From: Candidatus Omnitrophota bacterium
Lineage (GTDB): Bacteria > Omnitrophota > Omnitrophia > Omnitrophales > Aquincolibacteriaceae
DNA length: 5,027 nt
NCBI GenBank assembly: GCA_023247135.1
Contig: JAHFHB010000170.1
Location: 1-5,027 of the forward strand
Direction: 5' to 3'
This document shows, in pieces, positions 1-5,027 of the stretch; the stretch's first letter is position 1; the number at the start of each line of letters is the position of its first letter. The notes beneath the pieces were generated by a model, which was given only the letters and a program-made list of their open reading frames with translations, made no database searches and was not told where the DNA came from. The position numbers and the translations under genes were made by a program.

Positions 1-8
1 TTTTTCAT
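1..8 (-). CDS. 5' end of a divergent minus-strand gene (partial, product unknown)
   Basis: Read on the minus strand, the first 18 bases give a strong Shine-Dalgarno, GGAGGA (positions 18-13), then four bases and an ATG at 8-6, followed by AAA and a further AA before the window ends. The protein therefore begins Met-Lys, and nothing can be said about its function. Support comes from the near-ideal ribosome site and from a good promoter of the same orientation 38 bases upstream (46-74). The gene is divergent from the thioesterase gene, with about 110 bases between the two start codons. Only two complete codons are visible, so the call rests wholly on the initiation signals. Confidence 0.55.
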
Positions 9-45
9 TATTTCCTCCAAAATCTCTTCGCGAGACTCTGCTTGA

Positions 46-74
46 AGTATAACGGGCATCTTGCCGGTTGTCGA
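46..74 (-). promoter_or_regulatory. Sigma70-type promoter for the divergent minus-strand gene
   Basis: On the minus strand there is a -35 box TCGACA (74-69, five of six matches to TTGACA), a 17-bp spacer (68-52) and a -10 box TATACT (51-46, five of six matches to TATAAT). Transcription would start near position 39, giving a leader of about 30 nt that contains the GGAGGA ribosome site. The boxes, spacing and position all agree, so this is the best promoter in the window. It reads away from the thioesterase gene. Confidence 0.6.
51..69. promoter_or_regulatory. 19-bp dyad filling the promoter spacer (candidate operator)
   Basis: The sequence AACGGGCATCTTGCCGGTT is an interrupted palindrome. Its two 8-base arms pair at seven of eight positions around a central TCT. 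It runs from the last base of the -10 box to the first base of the -35 box of the minus-strand promoter, where a repressor or a spacer-binding activator would act. A transcription-factor site is an inference; a single instance of a short dyad can arise by chance. Confidence 0.3.
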
Positions 75-119
75 GTGAGGCTGAACTTTAATCCTTTATC
101 GGTCGTAATTTAGAGTGCT

Positions 120-653
120 ATGAATTTATGGGTGCGTACATTTTGGGTCTGGATCACGTCGTTTTTAAAACCACGTCTCGGCCTTCTGGGAGAGTCGCGC
201 CTGAGCGGTTTTGTCCTGCCGCACGATCTGGATATCTACGGGCACATGAATAACGGCCGTTACCTGACTTTTATGGATCTGGGCCGCATGGATTTAATTC
301 TGCGTTCAGGCATTGCCCAGCCGGCAAGTGTCTACGGCTGGAAGCCGATTGTGGCCGGATCCTGGGTGCGTTACCGTAAACCGCTCAAACTGCTTGAACG
401 CTTTGAACTGCGCACGCGCGTGGCCGGCTGGACCGACCGTTGGTTTGTGCTTGAGCAGCAGATTGTGCGCAAGGGCCGGATTTACACGCAAGCCTACATT
501 CAGGGGGTTTTTGTGGGGCCCAAAGGCCGGGTTTCCTGCAGCCGGGTGCTGGATGCGCTGGCTTATGAAGAAAAGTCTCCGCCGCTGCCGGCTTTTGTGA
601 CGGACTGGCTGGAAATGCACGTCACCAGTTCCCGGGTTTCCAGCGGACACTAG
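120..653 (+). CDS. Hotdog-fold acyl-CoA thioesterase family protein (THEM6/4HBT-like)
   Basis: Predicted 177-aa member of the hotdog-fold thioesterases, enzymes that hydrolyse acyl-CoA or acyl-ACP thioesters. The diagnostic segment is at residues 36-48, DLDIYGHMNNGRY. It matches the D-x-(x)-GHMNN-x-x-Y pattern of the 4HBT and THEM6-like groups, in which the Asp (here D36 or D38) lies at the active site. Residues 75-90 (GWKPIVAGSWVRYRKP) and 107-130 fit the following central strands. Residues 1-23 are hydrophobic and aromatic (WVRTFWVWITSFL), as in THEM6-type proteins with an N-terminal membrane-associated segment, so loose membrane attachment is possible. The length suits a single hotdog domain. 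The ATG at 120 lacks a clear Shine-Dalgarno; a GTG four codons in is an alternative start. The substrate cannot be read from sequence. The gene stands alone on this strand, with 335 bases to the next one. Confidence 0.8.
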   Translation: MNLWVRTFWVWITSFLKPRLGLLGESRLSGFVLPHDLDIYGHMNNGRYLTFMDLGRMDLILRSGIAQPASVYGWKPIVAGSWVRYRKPLKLLERFELRTRVAGWTDRWFVLEQQIVRKGRIYTQAYIQGVFVGPKGRVSCSRVLDALAYEEKSPPLPAFVTDWLEMHVTSSRVSSGH

Positions 654-678
654 CACCTGCGCTTTTTGCCCAGGTACA

Positions 679-714
679 AGCCAATCGGACGCCAAGGAAA
701 CGTCCGTATTGGCT
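679..714 (+). terminator. Hairpin downstream of the thioesterase gene (possible terminator, no U-tract)
   Basis: The bases AGCCAATCGGACG (679-691) pair with CGTCCGTATTGGCT (701-714). This gives 13 base pairs with one bulged T at 707 and a nine-base loop. The hairpin starts 25 bases after the thioesterase stop codon, a natural place for a transcript end. No run of T follows on the plus strand, nor one on the minus strand after the reverse-strand stem, so it is not a textbook intrinsic terminator. It may protect the 3' end or be part of the neighbouring repeat, whose left arm shares bases 709-714. Confidence 0.4.
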
Positions 715-884
715 AGAAGCGGTTCCATAAGTTGACATAACACCTTTATTCGTCATTGCGAGGAGCGGTTTTTGCGACGAAGCAATCTCGGTCCCATGAG
801 ATTGCCGCGTCGTCCCTACGGGACTCCTCGCAATGACCAGTGGGGTTGGGGCTCATAGGGACTTATGAAACCGCTTCTAGCTAA
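709..884. repeat. Nested inverted-repeat element (MITE/REP-like), about 176 bp
   Basis: The outer arms 709-732 and 861-884 are inverted repeats matching at 22 of 24 positions. The inner 20 bases are CTAGAAGCGGTTCCATAAGT on the left and ACTTATGAAACCGCTTCTAG on the right, with one mismatch. Each arm carries a CTAG tetranucleotide near its outer edge (713-716 and 877-880), which could be part of the arm or a target duplication. The arms enclose the core palindrome 752-837. The element has no open reading frame, so if mobile it would depend on a transposase elsewhere. The arrangement resembles a miniature inverted-repeat element, or a large structured intergenic repeat; copy number cannot be judged from one instance. 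Confidence 0.6.
752..837. repeat. Dispersed intergenic palindrome (GTCATTGCGAGGAG family)
   Basis: GTCATTGCGAGGAG (752-765) and CTCCTCGCAATGAC (824-837) are perfect 14-base inverted repeats. Inside them, 774-789 and 798-813 pair again, including GCAATCTC with GAGATTGC, around an eight-base centre. The result is a long two-part hairpin. I recall nearly identical units (CGTCATTGCGAGGAG, GACGAAGCAATCTC and their complements) as multi-copy intergenic repeats in many unrelated bacterial genomes. I know no settled function; roles in mRNA stability, termination or REP-type mobility are all possible. Family membership is from memory of the motif, not from a search. Confidence 0.75.
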
Positions 885-988
885 AACGCATTTCATAGGG
901 TACCTTTGTCAGGAATCTTTCTTTAAATGGAAGTCCTTCGGCGGCCGATAGATGAGGGGGCTTTCCAACGGCAAGTGAAAGGGAGTCG

Positions 989-1879
989 ATGAAGCTGGAT
1001 GTGGATTTAAAAGACAACCGGGGCCGGCTGATTGCCGGGGCCGATCGGGAGATCACGCCGGGTTTGCTGCGCGCGGTGCGTGAGCGGGGCAAGCCCCGTC
1101 AAAAAAAGTTCGTCTTGCTCAAGCAGCCGCAGTTTCTCAAAGATGTCCGCAGTGTTATCCACGAGAAAATTTATAATCCTATTTTCGACCGACCGGGTGT
1201 GCGCGAACGCATCCTGAAACTCGTTCGTTCCTCCCGCATCCAAAGCGATCTTTTTCTGGAAATTCTTGTTTTGAGGAAGACGTCTTACCACACGTACAGG
1301 CATTTTTTATTGATCGGTGTATTGGCGGCGCGCATGGCCGACAGCTTGAAATATTATGGATTTAATCCCGGATTGTCTTTTGTGTATGGGTTGACGCACG
1401 ACATCGGCAAAATCCGGCTGGCGCCGAAGCTTTTAAATAAAAAAGACCGGCTGACGCGCCAGGAGCATAAGACCATCCGCAGTTATCCCATCATGAGCCT
1501 TCTGCTTTTGAATTATTATCTCGGAAAAGGGGGCCGCGAGGCCTGCCGCGTGGCGTATGAGCACCATGAAACGCTGGACGGTTCCGGGTATCCCAAGGGG
1601 ATCAAGACGCTGAGCAAGTACACGCGGCTTGTGGCCATTGCCGATATTTTCGATGCGCTTGTCGCTTACCGGCCTTACCGGCGCAATCACTTTAGCGTAC
1701 GCGCCGGGCTTGATAAACTGATTCATGGCATGCAGGCCGGTAAATTTCCGCGGCTGCCGGTCCTTCTGCTGATCAGTTACTTCCGCAAGGGCCAGCCGAA
1801 TTTTAGAACCATGAAAGTCTCCACCCGGCAGCGTGATCCCGAGCCTGCCGGCAATTCCTACGGAAAATTTGCCCGCTGA
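989..1879 (+). CDS. HD-GYP domain protein, probable c-di-GMP phosphodiesterase with an altered metal site
   Basis: This 296-aa protein has an N-terminal segment (residues 1-50) with the pattern D-x-x-G-R-L-I-A-G-x-x-I-T common in front of HD-GYP domains. An HD-GYP domain follows at about residues 95-235. Visible signatures are H105, H137-D138 in THDIGK, H192-H193-E194 in HHETLDGSGYP (192-202), D219 and RPYR (228-231). HD-GYP enzymes hydrolyse cyclic di-GMP to pGpG or GMP with a two- or three-metal centre. Alignment by eye puts Y166 (SYP) where the family has the His of HP, a metal ligand, so activity may be reduced or the protein may act as a sensor. There is no membrane segment or receiver domain, so it is probably cytoplasmic. 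ATG 989 is the only usual start after the in-frame stop at 953-955; its ribosome site AAAGGGAG (978-985) is unusually close. Confidence 0.87.
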   Translation: MKLDVDLKDNRGRLIAGADREITPGLLRAVRERGKPRQKKFVLLKQPQFLKDVRSVIHEKIYNPIFDRPGVRERILKLVRSSRIQSDLFLEILVLRKTSYHTYRHFLLIGVLAARMADSLKYYGFNPGLSFVYGLTHDIGKIRLAPKLLNKKDRLTRQEHKTIRSYPIMSLLLLNYYLGKGGREACRVAYEHHETLDGSGYPKGIKTLSKYTRLVAIADIFDALVAYRPYRRNHFSVRAGLDKLIHGMQAGKFPRLPVLLLISYFRKGQPNFRTMKVSTRQRDPEPAGNSYGKFAR

Positions 1880-1990
1880 TTTAGCGGCCGTTGCTTCTGT
1901 TTTTGACGCATTTCTCATGCCTGTAAGTCAATCGCCTCCCGGTGCAGAATTTCGCGTCAAGAAAATGAGGCATATGCCGATGATTGCAAA

Positions 1991-3676
1991 GTGGTTAGGC
2001 CTGCTTTTACGCGCCCTGCTTGGAAATATATAAAAAAAGTCTTCATTGGAAGTCTCCTGAGCTTCTTAATTGTGTTTTTGCCGTCAGCCCACGGCGCCCT
2101 TGAATGGCGTGACAATGTGGTTGAAGGCGAATTCTCCAACCTCGGTAACTTTGGCCGTGTTTCCGGTAATTCCCAATCGTCGTTTGTGGATGAGCGGGTG
2201 AACTATGCTTCGGAAATGAATCTGCGCTTGTCCCGCGAGAAAATGCCCTTTCCCGGGCAATGGGCGTTTGACGGCGAAACAACGGTGCGCAAGACCGATG
2301 ACCGGCAAATAGACAGGCGCCATGACCTGCATTTACTTTATTTAAATCTGCATGCGCATAATTCCCGCTGGGATATTAATTTCGGTGATTTTTTTGCGCA
2401 ATTGACGCCGCTTACTCTGAACCGGAGTCTTAAGGGGGGCCAGCTCATTTATTCCAACGAGGACACGGGGACTCGTTGGGTTTCCTCTGCCGGGCGCGCT
2501 CTTTTAGCGGAAGAAGAGATTCAAAACAGCCGGTATGTTTTGGGGCAAAGACTGGAACAACGGCTTTTGCGTGATTTTTTTCCGGTTCATCAACAAAACC
2601 CGCTGATTAAGACTATGACGGCCGGCGCGAACTGGGTCGATACGTTTGATTCTCCGGGCAGTACCCAGCGGGACACGGGGGTGCAGGCGCTCCGTAATGG
2701 CGTAGGCGGGTTTGACGCTGCAACCGAAATGCTGGGCGGCCTTAAAAATCGAACCGAGTTGGCCAGAAGCCAGATGGTGGATGAAGACGGGGTCCGCAAT
2801 CAGGGAGCTGTTTGGGGCAATGCCCTGAAAATCGAAAACGATTACAGCAAAAATTATTTTTTGGGGTATTCCAGGTTTTCTCTGGACTACGAGAATATTA
2901 CCCCGAATTTTTCGGCGGATTCCGGTTCTGCGGCGCTGGACCGGGAGGCCGTTTATACGGACTGGTATCACCGCTTCACGCGCCGTCTTAATCTTGATTT
3001 TGCGTACCGGGAGTTTCACGATAACCTGCAGGATTTTTTGGCCACGACGCTGCGCGTGTATAATCCCGCGCTGACGGTCAATCTCATGCCATTCAGCAGC
3101 AATTTTGAATGGCTCAGCAAAGTCAATCTCAGGTTTCGCTATGATGTGCGCAAAAACCGCGCGTCTGACCGGGGCGTTGATAATAATACGCACGACCTCG
3201 ATTTTAATCTAAGCAACCGGTATAAAGCTGTATTTGCCGAAGGCCGTTATAATTTCAGGCGCATCGATGATCAGGCAAGCACCAGTGATCAAAGCGGCCG
3301 CCAGGCTGGATTTCGCACCGGTCTTTACTGGAATCACCGGTGCTTTAATTTTTCACCCTATGTGGATTATAATCAGCGGCATGAACAGACTTTTGATCCG
3401 CAGCTCAGGGATAGCAATCGTAATCTCAACCTAGGCTCGAGCTTGACCCTTCTGAGGCGCTTCCGCTTGAACGCCAGCTCCACTTTTATCGATATAGACC
3501 GACAGCTTGTGAATCAGGACAATGGTTTCAGGGCATGGAATGTTTCAGCCGAATACGACTTGAGCGAACATTTTTTACTCGCAGCCCGGTTTGACCGCCG
3601 CAAAAGCCGCTTTGAACAGCGAAATCTTGATTTTGCGGAAAATATCGGCGAAGTGCGGCTTGTTTATAAAATCTGA
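1991..3676 (+). CDS. Predicted outer-membrane beta-barrel protein, family not recognised
   Basis: A 561-aa protein with a signal peptide: KYIKK at 12-16, a hydrophobic core at 17-31, then PSAHGA (31-36) as a likely signal peptidase I site. The rest is rich in Arg, Asn, Asp, Phe and Tyr, with many amphipathic strands and polar turns. Examples are residues 288-300, 325-342, 376-387, 402-424, 438-461, 478-500 and 514-540, ending in EVRLVYKI. This is the texture of an outer-membrane beta-barrel. Residues 132-145 (GDFFAQLTPLTLNR) resemble a GD-F-x-LTL motif I associate with large barrels of environmental bacteria. I cannot name a family or substrate. GTG 1991 is the only conventional start before the signal peptide (in-frame stop at 1904-1906), but it has no Shine-Dalgarno. 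The stop is 13 bases before the next gene, so the two probably share a transcript. The gene begins 111 bases after the HD-GYP stop. Confidence 0.75.
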   Translation: MVRPAFTRPAWKYIKKVFIGSLLSFLIVFLPSAHGALEWRDNVVEGEFSNLGNFGRVSGNSQSSFVDERVNYASEMNLRLSREKMPFPGQWAFDGETTVRKTDDRQIDRRHDLHLLYLNLHAHNSRWDINFGDFFAQLTPLTLNRSLKGGQLIYSNEDTGTRWVSSAGRALLAEEEIQNSRYVLGQRLEQRLLRDFFPVHQQNPLIKTMTAGANWVDTFDSPGSTQRDTGVQALRNGVGGFDAATEMLGGLKNRTELARSQMVDEDGVRNQGAVWGNALKIENDYSKNYFLGYSRFSLDYENITPNFSADSGSAALDREAVYTDWYHRFTRRLNLDFAYREFHDNLQDFLATTLRVYNPALTVNLMPFSSNFEWLSKVNLRFRYDVRKNRASDRGVDNNTHDLDFNLSNRYKAVFAEGRYNFRRIDDQASTSDQSGRQAGFRTGLYWNHRCFNFSPYVDYNQRHEQTFDPQLRDSNRNLNLGSSLTLLRRFRLNASSTFIDIDRQLVNQDNGFRAWNVSAEYDLSEHFLLAARFDRRKSRFEQRNLDFAENIGEVRLVYKI

Positions 3677-3689
3677 AAAGGGAAAATAA

Positions 3690-4136
3690 ATGCTGAAAAA
3701 ATATGGGCTCCTCATGATTTTTTTTCTGCTTACGGGTTCCCGAATGCTGGGGGCGGCGTCTGTGGCAGACGAGCTCAGAGAACAGAGCTCGAAAGTCCTT
3801 TGGGATTTAACCGAAGCGTTTCAGAATAAAGATGCGAATCGATTTATGGACGGCATCTCCAGGCGCTATCAATCGGGCAATCCCGCGGAGCTGGAGGCGA
3901 ATCTCCAGCAATTCTTTTTGCAGATGGGCCGAATTGAATTAAACGTGACTGCCGACAGCGTGATCTGTGCTCCGGATGGAAAGACGCTTGCTGTCAAAAC
4001 CCATTGGCAGAAACGTCTTTTTCCAAAAGATTCTTATCAGCTCCAACTTTTTGAGGGGAAGACCGAGCTGGTATTCGGCCGTGAGGATGAGAGGGTCAAA
4101 CTGCAGTCTGCGCGGGGCGACGTCCTTTTTGGCTAA
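3690..4136 (+). CDS. Exported NTF2-like (SnoaL-type fold) small protein
   Basis: A 148-aa protein with a signal peptide at residues 1 to about 23: KK at 3-4, hydrophobic LLMIFFLLTG, and cleavage near GAA (21-23). The mature part reads as an NTF2-like cone fold. Helices at 30-60 include the pattern L-x-x-L-x-x-A-F-x-N-K-D-x-x-x-F-M; a further helix lies near 66-80. Strands follow at 82-94, 98-109, 115-129 and 134-148, ending in RGDVLFG. NTF2-like folds serve many enzymes and binding proteins, so no activity can be assigned; export suggests a periplasmic binding or accessory role. The ribosome site AAAAGGGA (3676-3683) lies six bases before the ATG and overlaps the stop of the barrel gene. The gene sits between the barrel and the CARDB gene, which suggests a shared task. 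The fold call is by eye. Confidence 0.68.
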   Translation: MLKKYGLLMIFFLLTGSRMLGAASVADELREQSSKVLWDLTEAFQNKDANRFMDGISRRYQSGNPAELEANLQQFFLQMGRIELNVTADSVICAPDGKTLAVKTHWQKRLFPKDSYQLQLFEGKTELVFGREDERVKLQSARGDVLFG

Positions 4137-4159
4137 ATCAAACTGTTTTGGGGAGCTGT

Positions 4160-5027
4160 ATGAAATTTGAAAGACGTCTTTTTTTATGTTTTATCCTGGC
4201 GCTTCTGGCATTCGCCCCTTTGTTAGCGGCGACTCAGGATGACCATTTGCCCGACTTTGTAGTCACGGAAGTCAACGATGTGACGCCCCAGCCGCACCAG
4301 GAATACTATTATGAAAAAGGCGAGATGATTGAATATGAAGTCGTGGTGCGCAATGCGAATTATCAGGAGGGCGACGTTTACCGCAATGTCGCCGTTCTGT
4401 TTACCTTCTTTGCCCGTTTTGGGCGATTCCATTCCGAATATTTCACGATCCCGGAGATGAGAGCGGAAGTTCGCCATCGCTTTCAGGTGAATACGGCGAA
4501 TGGTGATGTCAGTTATGGCCTGAACACGGCTCAAGCAGTCGTGGATTTGAATAATGCCATTCCCGAAACGGAAGAATTTCTTAATAACCGGAGAGATTCG
4601 CCCAGGGTGCAGGTGGTAGAGCGCGGCCATCTGCCAGATTTAGATTATGGGCAGAACCTTCCAGATCTTGAAGTCATTGGAATGCGGAATATGACGCAGG
4701 GCCTTAGCGCCCCTTATGCGCTCACTGACCGCCTGCAGTTCGAAGTCACGATCCGTAACAATAATTTTGCGCAGGCGAATCGCGTCCGGAATTTTTCGGT
4801 GGCTTTTCAGTTAGGAGACATATTTGTGAATGCGGCGACCACTCGCATCGACGAAATGAATACAGAGGAAATGACGCTGCGTCCGGAGCTTTTTCTCGGG
4901 AGTTCAACATTGGGAGATAAACAGCTTACGGCCTTCGTTGACGTCGCCGATCAAATTCCCGAAACGAATAATTCCAATAACACAAGAGACTTTGAGGACA
5001 TTATATCGATTGCGACGGCAGAAAGAC
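4160..5027 (+). CDS. Secreted CARDB-repeat protein (partial, runs off the window end)
   Basis: An open frame from ATG 4160 runs without a stop to the last base, giving at least 289 residues. A ribosome site GGGGAG (4150-4155) sits four bases before the start. Residues 1-24 form a signal peptide (FERR, then a hydrophobic core ending LLAA). Two tandem domains follow, at about 30-143 and 168-275. Each opens with LPD-F/L-x-V and has a central strand (IEYEVVVRNAN at 58-68; LQFEVTIRNNN at 192-202). Each closes with the IPET...NN signature (134-143 and 266-274) after a V-D strand. This is the pattern of CARDB, an Ig-like beta-sandwich found in bacterial cell-surface and secreted proteins, where it is thought to mediate adhesion. 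More domains or a surface anchor may lie beyond the edge. The gene starts 23 bases after the NTF2-like stop, so it likely belongs to the same operon. Confidence 0.82.
   Translation, partial: MKFERRLFLCFILALLAFAPLLAATQDDHLPDFVVTEVNDVTPQPHQEYYYEKGEMIEYEVVVRNANYQEGDVYRNVAVLFTFFARFGRFHSEYFTIPEMRAEVRHRFQVNTANGDVSYGLNTAQAVVDLNNAIPETEEFLNNRRDSPRVQVVERGHLPDLDYGQNLPDLEVIGMRNMTQGLSAPYALTDRLQFEVTIRNNNFAQANRVRNFSVAFQLGDIFVNAATTRIDEMNTEEMTLRPELFLGSSTLGDKQLTAFVDVADQIPETNNSNNTRDFEDIISIATAER

Larger units (their letters stand above)
654..988. other. Gene-free stretch between thioesterase and HD-GYP genes
   Basis: I find no convincing gene in these 335 bases. They hold a hairpin (679-714), a nested inverted-repeat element (709-884) with a dispersed palindrome at its core (752-837), and a plain leader (885-988). 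The leader carries the HD-GYP ribosome site, AAAGGGAG at 978-985, only three bases before the ATG. The octamer TCATAGGG occurs at 853-860 and again at 893-900. I see no intact promoter: TTGTCA at 906-911 resembles a -35 box but has no -10 at a suitable distance. I do not recognise a riboswitch. Confidence 0.7.

Noticed and set aside
306..743. Minus-strand open frame of 145 codons over the thioesterase gene and the repeat
   Set aside because: It overlaps the conserved hotdog sequence in antisense and begins inside the repeat arm. It is best explained as a shadow.
709..884. CRISPR array
   Set aside because: The repeats are inverted and nested, occur once per side, and have no regular spacers.
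906..953. Possible promoter for the HD-GYP gene (TTGTCA at 906-911)
   Set aside because: No -10-like hexamer lies 16-18 bases downstream; the nearest A/T-rich stretch (923-928) is too close.
885..988. Possible c-di-GMP riboswitch in the HD-GYP leader
   Set aside because: I could not find the conserved core bases or helices of either c-di-GMP riboswitch class. The position alone is not evidence.
1903..1932. Possible promoter for the barrel gene (TTGACG at 1903-1908)
   Set aside because: The -35-like box is good, but the best -10 at allowed spacing (GTCAAT at 1927-1932) matches only three of six positions.
1833..2033. 66-codon plus-strand frame overlapping the HD-GYP 3' end and the barrel start
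   Set aside because: It overlaps two better-supported genes in another frame and has no ribosome site at its first ATG. Only its last part is of interest, as a possible leader, and that is noted as a finding.
2504..3193. Long minus-strand open frame (229 codons) inside the barrel gene
   Set aside because: It is antisense to a strand with a signal peptide and barrel-like composition. Its own translation is rich in Ile, Arg and Val with no recognisable domain, and no ribosome site stands out.
4223..4630. Minus-strand open frame of 135 codons
   Set aside because: It lies antisense to the first CARDB domain, which has a clear signal peptide and motif support on the plus strand.

Overview
This is a bacterial window from a Gram-negative (diderm) organism. 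The evidence is a long outer-membrane beta-barrel-like protein and several Sec-type signal peptides. Gene density is ordinary, G+C looks moderate (estimated by eye), and Shine-Dalgarno sites are clear for most genes. The intergenic palindrome starting CGTCATTGCGAGGAG is a dispersed repeat I recall from many environmental bacteria and candidate phyla. Together with the exported CARDB and barrel genes it would fit an Omnitrophota-like or deltaproteobacterial-type genome. That assignment is only an impression, because no phylogenetic marker is present.

Layout. Positions 1-119 form a divergent intergenic region. A minus-strand gene begins at its left edge (start codon at 8-6, strong Shine-Dalgarno) behind a good sigma70-type promoter, whose spacer is filled by a 19-bp dyad. 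A plus-strand hotdog-fold thioesterase of the THEM6/4HBT type follows at 120-653. The gene-free stretch 654-988 holds a hairpin and a nested inverted-repeat element of about 176 bp, which contains the dispersed palindrome. An HD-GYP domain protein (989-1879) comes next; it has most of the c-di-GMP phosphodiesterase signature, but one conserved metal-ligand His position is Tyr.

After a 111-nt gap comes a compact run of three genes for exported proteins. They are a 561-aa predicted outer-membrane beta-barrel (1991-3676), a 148-aa NTF2-like periplasmic protein (3690-4136) and a CARDB-repeat protein (4160 to beyond the window end). The gaps of 13 and 23 nt suggest one transcript. The simplest reading is an envelope or surface module: a barrel in the outer membrane, a small periplasmic accessory protein, and a secreted or surface protein built of Ig-like CARDB domains. 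The HD-GYP gene just upstream could link it to c-di-GMP signalling, but nothing in the sequence proves that.

I see no RNA gene, CRISPR array, transposase gene or phage gene. The most notable items are the nested repeat element, the altered HD-GYP metal site and the three-gene exported cluster.
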